Position numbers and translations under genes: made by a program
In this document: in pieces, positions 15,072-23,305 of the stretch
How the letters are laid out: every line of letters starts with the position of its first letter
Position numbering within the stretch: position 1 is the first letter of the stretch
The notes under the pieces: model-generated
What the model saw: the letters and a program-made list of their open reading frames with translations, nothing else
Database searches by the model: none
Told to the model about the DNA's origin: nothing
NCBI RefSeq assembly: GCF_009729205.1
Contig: NZ_VTHB01000007.1
Location: 310,001 to 374,000, forward strand
Reading direction: 5' to 3'
Length of the DNA: 64,000 bases
From: Mycobacteroides sp. CBMA 271
GTDB taxonomy: Bacteria; Actinomycetota; Actinomycetes; Mycobacteriales; Mycobacteriaceae

Positions 15072-17122
15072 TGTGCGCACTCGCCCGCAAGCGCAGTGAG
15101 GATGGCACGTGACTTCACTACCGTTTCTTCATATTCACGCTGCGGATCCGATAACGCCACGATGGCTCCGCCGACGCCGAATGTCACGGCTCGCTCAGTG
15201 ACCACCAGTGTCCTGATGACAATGCTGAGATCGGCTGCGCCACAGAGCGAAAACCAACCGAGGGCACCCGAATACACGCCCCGCGGTCCATTCTCAAGTT
15301 CGTCGATCAACTCCATCGCGCGAATCTTCGGAGCGCCGGTCATGGATCCGCCAGGAAAGGCCGCCCGGACACAATCGACGGCACTCATCTGGTCACGCAA
15401 GGTTCCCCTGACGGTCGAGACCAGTTGATGGACAGCGGAATAGGATTCGACGTACATCATGTCCGGCACGTGTACCGAACCCACCTCACAGACTGTGTTG
15501 AGGTCATTGCGCACCAGGTCGACGATCATGAGATTCTCTGCACGGTCCTTCTCGCTGTGCATGAGCTCCAGCTTCAGATGCTCATCCTCGGCATCCGTCA
15601 ATCCCCTAGGCCGGGTTCCCTTTATCGGCTTGGACTCGACCACCCGATCGGCGCCGATCGTCAGGAATCGCTCGGGAGATCCGCTGAGCACGGATACTCC
15701 GGGGAATTGCAGCAGCGCCCCGTAGGGCACCGGACTGACATCACGAAGCCTCAGATAGGTTTCCAGCACATCGGTCTCCGCGTCGACCTCGACCTCATTG
15801 GTCAAGCAGACCTGGTACACCTCCCCGTCGCGGATCTCCTGGAGCGATCTCTGGATTCGCCACACATACGAGCTCTTACAGTGCCGCGGATGCAGCGAGC
15901 CGCATCCCTCGAACACCTCGGGCACGGGCGACAATGCTGTCGGCGCCCTCGACGCAGAGACAGACTCAGCCAGTGACTCGATCTTTTGCGTGATCGCGTC
16001 CATCCAAAGCTCAGCGGGGGCCTCGTCACCGGAGGCAGCCAGGGTAAGCACATGACAGTTCCCCAGCGTGTGATCGATGACCACCGCGCGATCCACAAAG
16101 AGCATTGCCGCATCTGCCGTCGGCGATGTATGCGCGTTCGCCCCGAAGAGGTCGGCCTTCAGCTCATAACCGAGATAGCCGACGTACCCGAGATTGAAGT
16201 TGAAAGGCAGACCGTCGGGCTTTTCCGCGAATCGCGCACGCAACTCACGATCGAGGTAGTCGAAAATGGATCCCTGGACCAATTCTTCTCGGCCATCCGG
16301 TGCCGTCACCCGGACCGTTTGTTCCGACACTCGGTAGGAAACAAACTCCGCCAGCGGTCCCTCGCCGCTTCCGAGGATCGAATAACGCGATACACCGTCG
16401 ATAGCCGCACTACTGTCCAACCAGAAAGACATCGACGTTTCCGCAAAGCACTCTTGATAGAGGGTGGCCGCGTCGGGGAAATTCGAGAGAACGCATGATT
16501 TCATCGTCACGGCACTCCGCGCGGGTAGCTCGACCCGGCTCTGACGCATCGAATCCAGTGCCAGATCCCGGAAGTTGACCATCAGCTCGGCGCCGAACTC
16601 GGTCCCAATGGATTCCGGATGGAACTGCACTCCCCAGATCGGTGCGGTCCGGTGCCGCACGGCCATCACCAAGCCTTCATCGGTCCACGCGATCTCCTCC
16701 AAGTCGGGGGGCGTGTCCTCCACGATCAACGAGTGGTACCGAATCACCGACATCGGCGATGGAATACCCTTGAACAGGTCAATTCCGTTGTGCCGCAGCT
16801 TTGATGCACGCCCGTGCATCGGCTCGGGAGCGTGACGGACCGATCCGCCGAACAAGTGCGCAATGCCTTGATGTCCCAGGCACACTCCCAACGTGGGGAG
16901 TCCGCTTTCGGCAATAGCCCGCGCGCTGATACCGAAATCACGATCACGATCGGGCCGCCCGGGCCCCGGGGACACCACGACCGCGTCGTACTCTTCGAGG
17001 ACTAATTGCGACCACGGCACGTCATTGCGCACGACAGTGGGAGGTCGACCGCATACTTCGCCTATGAGTTGATACAGGTTGTAGGTGAACGAGTCATAGT
17101 TATCAATAAGCAGCGTTCTCAT
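15068..17122 (-). CDS. papA: Fused 4-amino-4-deoxychorismate synthase (PabA-PabB; PapA-like)
   Basis: A 684-residue fusion. Residues 1-190 are a glutamine amidotransferase (Cys81 in GVCLGHQG; His168 and Glu170 in FHPE). Residues about 205-684 are a chorismate-binding PabB domain. The PIKGT motif (499-503) carries the lysine that marks aminodeoxychorismate synthases, where anthranilate synthases have PIAGT. The product is 4-amino-4-deoxychorismate. It heads the tight papA-papC-papB operon, so the product is probably channelled to p-aminophenylpyruvate rather than folate. No 4-amino-4-deoxychorismate lyase (pabC) is nearby. Confidence 0.92.
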   Translation of the reverse strand: MRTLLIDNYDSFTYNLYQLIGEVCGRPPTVVRNDVPWSQLVLEEYDAVVVSPGPGRPDRDRDFGISARAIAESGLPTLGVCLGHQGIAHLFGGSVRHAPEPMHGRASKLRHNGIDLFKGIPSPMSVIRYHSLIVEDTPPDLEEIAWTDEGLVMAVRHRTAPIWGVQFHPESIGTEFGAELMVNFRDLALDSMRQSRVELPARSAVTMKSCVLSNFPDAATLYQECFAETSMSFWLDSSAAIDGVSRYSILGSGEGPLAEFVSYRVSEQTVRVTAPDGREELVQGSIFDYLDRELRARFAEKPDGLPFNFNLGYVGYLGYELKADLFGANAHTSPTADAAMLFVDRAVVIDHTLGNCHVLTLAASGDEAPAELWMDAITQKIESLAESVSASRAPTALSPVPEVFEGCGSLHPRHCKSSYVWRIQRSLQEIRDGEVYQVCLTNEVEVDAETDVLETYLRLRDVSPVPYGALLQFPGVSVLSGSPERFLTIGADRVVESKPIKGTRPRGLTDAEDEHLKLELMHSEKDRAENLMIVDLVRNDLNTVCEVGSVHVPDMMYVESYSAVHQLVSTVRGTLRDQMSAVDCVRAAFPGGSMTGAPKIRAMELIDELENGPRGVYSGALGWFSLCGAADLSIVIRTLVVTERAVTFGVGGAIVALSDPQREYEETVVKSRAILTALAGECAQ

Positions 17123-17431
17123 CTACCGGTCGCCAATGATCGGCAACGGTCGGACTCGTTCCGGCCATTGCAAAACGTCTTAACATGACGTCTAATTTGG
17201 GTACTCCTGTATGTCAATTATATTGGCGGTTTCAAATCGGTTGATGCACGCTACCGCAGAGCAATCCGGACCGGTAGACATTCCTATCAGGCAAGTCGTA
17301 CTAAAGTGCATGAATCCGGTCCGGCCTTATCGCTAGACCGGACAGGGGAACATAAGGCATCATGCGGTGGAAACCAAGCCATGACGTGCCTCCGCTCCCG
17401 CAGTCGAAAACCACCCCGGCAGGAATTAACC
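17123..17431. promoter_or_regulatory. Divergent promoter region papA / FAD monooxygenase
   Basis: This gene-free 309-base region has a perfect minus-strand TATAAT (17217-17222) about 95 bases before papA, and next to it a minus-strand TTGACA (17212-17217). Towards the monooxygenase there is an inverted repeat, TCCGGTC (17315-17321) and GACCGGA (17336-17342). A related TCCGGACCGG sits at 17265-17274. The paired dyads look like operator half sites controlling one or both operons. Confidence 0.4.
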
Positions 17432-18694
17432 ATGTCATGCAGACCCAATGCGCATCCGGGCGCGGAACATATGGTTGATGCCCCGCGAAACGGCAAGCGG
17501 GCTCTCATCGTCGGACTCGGAATCAGCGGTATGGCCACGGCAATACGTCTGCATCAGATCGGGTGGACACCGGTCATCGTGGAACGCGCACCGGCACGTC
17601 GGACCGGAGGCAATTTCGTCATTGTCTTCGGATCGGGCAGGGCCGCCGCAACACGGCTGGGCATCACGGCCCACTTGCGTGACCGGCGACCAACAGGGGC
17701 CTCCTACGAGTGCAACCGGAAGGGCGCCCGTCGGGTCGGCGCCAATTTCACCGACCTGCCGGGCGGCGCCTGGATGGTGCTGCGCGGCGACGTCGAAGCC
17801 GCGGCATTTCAGGCGCTTCCCGATGACGTGGAGATCCGCTACTCCACCGTTCCCATGAAGATCGACCAGCACGCGGGTGGGGTCTCGGTGGCGCTGTCCA
17901 ATCTCGAAGATTCGACGGTGCACAACGAGGAATTCGACCTCGTCGTCGGTGCCGACGGTTTGCGGTCCACGGTACGAAAACTCGCATTCGGACCGGACGA
18001 GAATTACTTGCGGCGGCTCAACCACATTGTCGCGACCTTCGAAATGCCAAAGAAAATCAGTGATTTGGCGGTCGAGGATGGCGCGTGGCAGATCGAATCG
18101 GGACGATCACTCATCGTCTATCCCATGCATGAACGCATGCCCACCGCGCAGCTGTCCTACCGGACCGATGATGTCGACGAGGAATTCACCGAACCTCCCG
18201 CCGTGCGGCTGCGCAAGGCGTTCGGGTCGCGGCCATACGGCCGGTTACTCGCGGAGGTGCTCGATGCATTTGACTCCGCCGACCAGTACCTTTTCGATTC
18301 CGTGGAGCAAGTCCATATGGACAGCTGGCACCACGCACGGGTGGTGCTTGTTGGTGATGCGGCCTGGTGCGAAACGATGTACTCGGGACTCGGAGTGTCC
18401 TCCGCGCTGGCCGGCCCCGACCTGCTGGGCACCATGCTCGACCGCCACCCCACCGACCTGAAGACCGCATTTGCCGAATGGGATCGCGTGCTGCGGCCGT
18501 TCATCGACGCGTATCAGAGCTTCGGCCTCAAACAGCGGTTCTTCTTCACACCCGAGTCACGCACGGAATTGCTCATGCGGCGGGGCCTGGCCCGGCTGGT
18601 GCAAACACCGTTCACCCGAACGCTGCTCACCCACCTGACCCGGAGCAGCAAGGCCGCACGCCTGAAAGATCAGGACATCGCTGCGGGCGTCTGA
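17432..18694 (+). CDS. FAD-dependent aromatic-hydroxylase-type monooxygenase
   Basis: A 420-residue class A flavoprotein hydroxylase (PHBH/TetX/Rox type), which uses FAD and NAD(P)H to hydroxylate aromatic or polyketide substrates. Motifs are GLGISG with VIVERAP for FAD, VVGADGLRSTVR (DG motif) and VLVGDAAWCETMYSGLG, the GD motif in which the usual GDAAH has Trp in place of His. ATG 17432 is preferred because AGGA lies 7 bases upstream. It is divergent from papA and ends 8 bases before the convergent pgsA3 stop, at the right edge of the accessory block. Roles as tailoring hydroxylase or drug-inactivating enzyme are both possible. Confidence 0.83.
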   Translation: MSCRPNAHPGAEHMVDAPRNGKRALIVGLGISGMATAIRLHQIGWTPVIVERAPARRTGGNFVIVFGSGRAAATRLGITAHLRDRRPTGASYECNRKGARRVGANFTDLPGGAWMVLRGDVEAAAFQALPDDVEIRYSTVPMKIDQHAGGVSVALSNLEDSTVHNEEFDLVVGADGLRSTVRKLAFGPDENYLRRLNHIVATFEMPKKISDLAVEDGAWQIESGRSLIVYPMHERMPTAQLSYRTDDVDEEFTEPPAVRLRKAFGSRPYGRLLAEVLDAFDSADQYLFDSVEQVHMDSWHHARVVLVGDAAWCETMYSGLGVSSALAGPDLLGTMLDRHPTDLKTAFAEWDRVLRPFIDAYQSFGLKQRFFFTPESRTELLMRRGLARLVQTPFTRTLLTHLTRSSKAARLKDQDIAAGV

Positions 18695-18701
18695 TCATGC
18701 A

Positions 18702-19310
18702 TTACGGGGTTTGTGGCCGCGGACGCAGCGCCTGCGCCAGGTAGTCCGCACCGGTCATGACGGTGAGCGCCACCGCCATCCACATCAGCACCACCGCAGT
18801 GGTATGCCAGTACCCCGTCAGCGGCAGCAGATAGCCGGCAATCGCCAGTGACTGCACCATCGTCTTCAGCTTGCCGCCGCGGTTCGCGGGGATGACGCCG
18901 TGGCGCAGCACCGACAACCGCAGCAGGGTGATTCCGATCTCGCGCACCAGGATGACGACGGTGATCCACCAGGGCAGATCACCGAGCACGCTCAGCCCGA
19001 TGAGCGCGGCACCGATCAGCGCCTTGTCCGCGATGGGGTCGGCGAGCTGGCCAAACGGGGTAACCAGGCCGTAGCGGCGGGCGAGCACTCCGTCGAATCG
19101 GTCCGTGGCGATAGCCAACGCGAATACCCCGAAAGCGGCAATACGCCAGGACGTCTCGTGCCCACCCTCGGTGAAAAGAACCACAATGAACACCGGAACC
19201 AGCACCACGCGCAGCACCGTCAGGACGTTGGCAATGTTCAGCACCGGCACGGCGGCAGCAGAAGCCTCGGAATCAGGTTGGGTTTCCGGTGGCATCGGCA
19301 CGTCAAACAC
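18702..19310 (-). CDS. pgsA: CDP-diacylglycerol-glycerol-3-phosphate 3-phosphatidyltransferase (PgsA3-type)
   Basis: A 202-residue CDP-alcohol phosphatidyltransferase with the diagnostic DGx2ARx8Gx3Dx3D motif complete in DGVLARRYGLVTPF followed by GQLADPIAD. About five membrane helices are visible. It makes phosphatidylglycerol phosphate or a related anionic phospholipid. It matches Rv2746c. Divergent from argA with only 33 bases between start codons. Normally next to clgR; here separated from it by the accessory block. Confidence 0.9.
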   Translation of the reverse strand: MFDVPMPPETQPDSEASAAAVPVLNIANVLTVLRVVLVPVFIVVLFTEGGHETSWRIAAFGVFALAIATDRFDGVLARRYGLVTPFGQLADPIADKALIGAALIGLSVLGDLPWWITVVILVREIGITLLRLSVLRHGVIPANRGGKLKTMVQSLAIAGYLLPLTGYWHTTAVVLMWMAVALTVMTGADYLAQALRPRPQTP

Positions 19311-19343
19311 CTTATCTGTTCTGGAGCTGGCTACTGTTCACGC

Positions 19344-19889
19344 ATGAGCGCTGAAGGCACATCCGGCATCTCAGGGAATCCGGGACACACCGCCCCCGCG
19401 GTCACCGTCCGTCGTGCCCGTACCTCCGATGTGGGTGCCATCAAGGCGCTCGTCGACGTCTACGCGGGACGCATCCTGCTGGAAAAGAACTTGGTAACGC
19501 TCTACGAGGCGGTCCAGGAGTTCTGGGTTGCTGTGCTCGATGGCGAGATCGTCGGCTGCGGCGCCCTACATGTGCTGTGGTCCGATCTCGGTGAGGTGCG
19601 CACCATCGCAGTGCACCCTCGTCTCAAGGGCGCGGGTGTCGGGCATGCACTCGTTGCACGGCTCCTCGATGTGGCCAAGGAGCTAGAACTCGAGCGGGTG
19701 TTCGTGCTGACGTTCGAGGTCGACTTCTTCACCAAGCACGGATTCCGCGAGATCGACGGCACGCCGGTGACGGCAGAGGTGTACGAGGAGATGTGCCGGT
19801 CCTACGACACAGGTGTGGCCGAGTTCCTCGACCTGAGCTACGTGAAGCCGAACACCCTGGGTAACACCCGGATGCTCGTCCACCTCTAA
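19344..19889 (+). CDS. argA: N-acetylglutamate synthase ArgA (short GNAT type)
   Basis: A 181-residue GNAT acetyltransferase, the short ArgA type of actinobacteria (Rv2747). It makes N-acetylglutamate, the first step of arginine synthesis. The acetyl-CoA loop is IAVHPRLKGAGVGHAL and the fold ends with LTFEVDFFTKHGF, typical of ArgA. ATG 19344 begins MSAEGTSG. It is divergent from pgsA3 and followed by a long hairpin. Confidence 0.88.
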   Translation: MSAEGTSGISGNPGHTAPAVTVRRARTSDVGAIKALVDVYAGRILLEKNLVTLYEAVQEFWVAVLDGEIVGCGALHVLWSDLGEVRTIAVHPRLKGAGVGHALVARLLDVAKELELERVFVLTFEVDFFTKHGFREIDGTPVTAEVYEEMCRSYDTGVAEFLDLSYVKPNTLGNTRMLVHL

Positions 19890-19891
19890 GC

Positions 19892-19951
19892 GCCGAAAAG
19901 GCACTCAGGTACGCATTTGGCCCGATTTCCGTACATCAGTGCCTTCTCGGC
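19892..19951 (+). terminator. Long imperfect inverted repeat after argA
   Basis: GCCGAAAAGGCACT (19892-19905) pairs with AGTGCCTTCTCGGC (19938-19951) at 13 of 14 positions, and an inner GTACG/CGTAC pair extends the stem. It lies between the argA stop and the next plus-strand gene without a U-tract. Probably a terminator or 3' processing hairpin. Confidence 0.5.
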
Positions 19952-19966
19952 AGTAAAGAAGTAGGC

Positions 19967-20623
19967 ATGCCAAGACTGCGCCAAGTGTCCCGTGCCGAAA
20001 CCGACAACCCGCTTGTACACCGCATGTACGACCAGATCTTCGGCGACCGAGATCCCGTTACCGAGCCGGGGACAACCACCGGCACACCGGGTGACTGGTG
20101 GTCGGTCTTCGCGCTAGTGCCCGACGCCCTGAAACACGCAGTCCAGGGTTTCGCCTTCTATCGCAGTCCCGATCGCAAGTTGGACCCCGTGCTGCGCGAA
20201 CTCGGCCAGACGCGGGCGGGCTGGGCACGCCGCAGTCAGTTCGTCTTCTCCCAGCATTGCAAGTCGTGCCGCATTGTCGGCATGACCGAGGAGATGATCG
20301 CCGCAATCCCATCGTGGAGTACCGCCGATTGCTTCACCCCGGTGCAGCGGGCGGTGCTGGCCTACACCGATGCTCTGGTTCTCGACGGCGGGCGCGTGCC
20401 CGATGGGGTGTTCGCCGCACTGCGGGCCCACCTCTCCGACGAGGAGATTCTGGAGCTCACCTACATCACCGCCATGTACGAAATGCATGCGGTGATGAGC
20501 ACCGCGCTGCGTTTGGAGTGGGACGACCGCGATGAGCCGATCGTCGAGATCGCCGCCCCCGACGGATTCACGTCCTTCGATGTGGGCGACGCCATCGCGT
20601 TGCGGCGCGACGAGGGTTCTTAG
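19967..20623 (+). CDS. Carboxymuconolactone decarboxylase / AhpD-like protein
   Basis: A 218-residue AhpD-fold protein with the redox pair CKSC (in QHCKSCRIVG, about residues 87-96) and the helical C-terminal CMD region (LTYITAMYEMHAVMSTAL). The family includes alkylhydroperoxidases and decarboxylases, and substrate cannot be read from sequence. ATG 19967 follows AAGAAG. It is convergent with ftsK, 14 bases between stops. Confidence 0.75.
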   Translation: MPRLRQVSRAETDNPLVHRMYDQIFGDRDPVTEPGTTTGTPGDWWSVFALVPDALKHAVQGFAFYRSPDRKLDPVLRELGQTRAGWARRSQFVFSQHCKSCRIVGMTEEMIAAIPSWSTADCFTPVQRAVLAYTDALVLDGGRVPDGVFAALRAHLSDEEILELTYITAMYEMHAVMSTALRLEWDDRDEPIVEIAAPDGFTSFDVGDAIALRRDEGS

Positions 20624-20637
20624 AAGTCTTCGGGGAC

Positions 20638-23121
20638 TCAGAAGTCTTCAGGCACGCCGCCGTCGTCCTCGTCGTCATCCGATCCCCCGCCGCCACGGAT
20701 CGAGGCCATCACGCTGCCGAGATCCTCGGGTTTAACCATGACCTCGCGCGCCTTGGATCCCTCACTGGGGCCGACGATTCCACGCGTCTCCATGAGATCC
20801 ATGAGGCGGCCCGCCTTGGCGAAGCCGACCCGCAGCTTGCGCTGCAGCATCGAGGTGGAGCCGAACTGGCTCGACACCACGAGCTCGACGGCCTGTAGGA
20901 AGGCATCCATATCGTCACCAATATCGGGATCGACATCGTCCTTACCCGGTCCTCCGCCGACCTTCGCCTTGGTGACGCCCTCGGTGTATTCGGGCTCGGC
21001 CTGTTCCTTGCAGGCGTTGACGACGGCGGAGATCTCCTCGTCGGTGATGAACGCACCCTGCATGCGCAGGGGCCGCCCCGCGCCCATGGGCAGGAAAAGT
21101 CCGTCGCCCATACCAATGAGCTTCTCGGCGCCGGGCTGGTCCAGGATGACGCGGCTGTCGGTCAGCGATGACGTTGCAAAGGCAAGGCGCGACGGCACAT
21201 TCGTCTTGATAAGGCCGGTGACAACGTCCACCGATGGGCGCTGGGTCGCCAGCACCAGGTGGATCCCAGCCGCGCGTGCCTTCTGGGTGATGCGCACGAT
21301 CGCTTCCTCGACATCACGGGGCGCGGTCATCATGAGATCGGCGAGCTCGTCGACAACCGCGAGAATGTAGGGGTACGGCCGGTATTCGCGCTGGCTGCCC
21401 AGCGGTGCGGTGATCTCGCCGGAACGCACCTTCGCATTGAAGTCGTTGATGTGCCGGACCTTGCTAGCCTGCATGTCCTGGTAGCGCTGTTCCATCTCCT
21501 CGACCAGCCACGTCAGGGCGGCCGCCGCCTTCTTCGGTGAGGTGATGATCGGCGTGATCAGGTGCGGAATACCTTCGTAGGGTGTCAGTTCCACCATCTT
21601 CGGGTCGATCAGGATCATCCTGACCTCCTCAGGCGTGGCCCGCGCGAGCAGCGATACCAGCATCGAGTTGACGAAGCTCGATTTACCCGAGCCGGTGGAT
21701 CCGGCGACCAGCAAGTGCGGCATCTTGGACAGGTTGGCCGAGATGAAATCACCCTCGATGCCCTTGCCGAGACCGATCACCAACGGATGGTGGTCACCGC
21801 GGGTTTCGGGTGCGGTCAGCACGTCGGCGAGACGGACCATCTCCCGGTCGGTATTGGGCACCTCGATACCTACCGCCGACTTACCGGGGATCGGCGCAAG
21901 CAGACGCACGCTGTCCGTCGCCACCGCGTAGGCGATATTGCGTTGTAGCGCGGTGATTTTCTCCACCTTGACGCCGGGGCCGAGTTCGACCTCGTAGCGG
22001 GTGACGGTCGGGCCCCGGTTGAACCCGGTGACCGCCGCATCCACCTTGAACTGCTCCAGCACCCCGGTGATCGCGGCGATCATGTCATCGTTCGCCGAGC
22101 TGCTCTCCTTCGGCGGATCTCCCGCAACGAGCAGATCCAACGACGGCAGGGTGTATGGGCCCTCGATCACCCGATCGACAACGGGCACCTGTGGTTTCGG
22201 CTTGGCCTTCTTGGTCGACTTGACGACCGGCGCGGGCTTAGGGACCGGCGCTGGCGCGGGCGCCTCGACGTCGTCTTCCTCCAGCGGGTAGTTCTCCAGC
22301 GGCGTGGCCCCGCGCGTGAACTCCCGGGTCGCCTCGTAGTCATCTACCGGCTCGGACTCCTCGTCGTCCCAGTCTTCGTCCCATTCGTCATAGTCTTCGT
22401 CGTAATCCCTGGGCGAGAACATGTTCCGCAGAGTGTCTGGGATATCGCGGATCGTGGTGCCAGTCAGCAGCAGCACCCCAAACACAATCGCCATCACGAG
22501 CAGCGGCGCAGCGATCCATGCGGTGAGGCCCTGCGCGAGCGGTCCACCGATCACGAAACCAACGAATCCGCCTGCGGCGCAGCGCCCCTCGGGGGAATCG
22601 GGTGAACCCGCGAAAAGGTGCCACAGGCCGAGGATCGGCAGTGCGACCATGGCGAAGCCCAGAAGAAGACGCGGACGCTCTTCCGGATTGGGCTCGGTAC
22701 GCATCAAAAACACGGCGATGACGAGCGCGATTACCGGCACCAATGCGACACCCGAACCGACGACCGCGCGGATCGCGTCATCGATCCAGCCCCCCACCGG
22801 CTTGGCGGCATGGAACCACGAACTGGCACCCACCACGAACGCCAGGCCCAGCAATGCCAGTGCAATACCGTCGCGCCGATGGCCGTGTTCGATGTCGTGG
22901 GCGCGTCCCACCGACCGGAACAGGGACCCGACAACGTGGGCGCAGGCATGCCACCCGGAACGCGCACCGCGACCGAGCGCCACCAACGGCGTCGACCAAT
23001 GCTGGTTACGACTCTGCTTGCGCCGGCGCGGGGCCGGACGTCGGGTCGGCGCGGTGTTACGCGCCCGGGCTCCCGACTTGGTATTCCGGCCGCGCGAACT
23101 GCTGACAGTCTTACTCGCCAT
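20638..23121 (-). CDS. ftsK: DNA translocase FtsK
   Basis: An 827-residue septal DNA translocase that pumps the chromosome through the closing septum and activates dif recombination. A basic Arg/Pro-rich N-terminus is followed by four membrane helices (about 80-230), an acidic Pro-rich linker (about 245-330) and the RecA-like motor with Walker A GSTGSGKS and Walker B ILAVVDELADLM. A gamma winged-helix domain precedes an acidic tail (SDDDEDDGGVPEDF). The start is the ATG giving MASKTVSS; an open frame continues to 23280 but lacks family support. The 184-base gap to the next divergent gene shows no other gene. Confidence 0.95.
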   Translation of the reverse strand: MASKTVSSSRGRNTKSGARARNTAPTRRPAPRRRKQSRNQHWSTPLVALGRGARSGWHACAHVVGSLFRSVGRAHDIEHGHRRDGIALALLGLAFVVGASSWFHAAKPVGGWIDDAIRAVVGSGVALVPVIALVIAVFLMRTEPNPEERPRLLLGFAMVALPILGLWHLFAGSPDSPEGRCAAGGFVGFVIGGPLAQGLTAWIAAPLLVMAIVFGVLLLTGTTIRDIPDTLRNMFSPRDYDEDYDEWDEDWDDEESEPVDDYEATREFTRGATPLENYPLEEDDVEAPAPAPVPKPAPVVKSTKKAKPKPQVPVVDRVIEGPYTLPSLDLLVAGDPPKESSSANDDMIAAITGVLEQFKVDAAVTGFNRGPTVTRYEVELGPGVKVEKITALQRNIAYAVATDSVRLLAPIPGKSAVGIEVPNTDREMVRLADVLTAPETRGDHHPLVIGLGKGIEGDFISANLSKMPHLLVAGSTGSGKSSFVNSMLVSLLARATPEEVRMILIDPKMVELTPYEGIPHLITPIITSPKKAAAALTWLVEEMEQRYQDMQASKVRHINDFNAKVRSGEITAPLGSQREYRPYPYILAVVDELADLMMTAPRDVEEAIVRITQKARAAGIHLVLATQRPSVDVVTGLIKTNVPSRLAFATSSLTDSRVILDQPGAEKLIGMGDGLFLPMGAGRPLRMQGAFITDEEISAVVNACKEQAEPEYTEGVTKAKVGGGPGKDDVDPDIGDDMDAFLQAVELVVSSQFGSTSMLQRKLRVGFAKAGRLMDLMETRGIVGPSEGSKAREVMVKPEDLGSVMASIRGGGGSDDDEDDGGVPEDF

Positions 23122-23305
23122 GGGCGACAGCCTAGTCGCAACAGCCACATCTGCACCATCTGCCACACAGCCAAATCGCCAAGTCATTGGGGCTCTGGCA
23201 ACCGATCCGTGCCCGTCCGGCAACCGTGCTGAGACCGTTCCGAGATCTTGCGACATGTTGACAACTTCTATTGCCATCATTGTCGATCACTCGTAGTCTG
23301 CGGAG

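Noticed and set aside
15068..17122. Anthranilate synthase (TrpEG-like) reading
   Set aside because: The PIKGT motif with lysine and coupling to PapC/PapB genes favour aminodeoxychorismate synthase.
3622..18701. Mobile-element origin of the accessory block
   Set aside because: No transposase, integrase, tRNA att site or terminal repeat is visible at either edge, so no insertion sequence is annotated.
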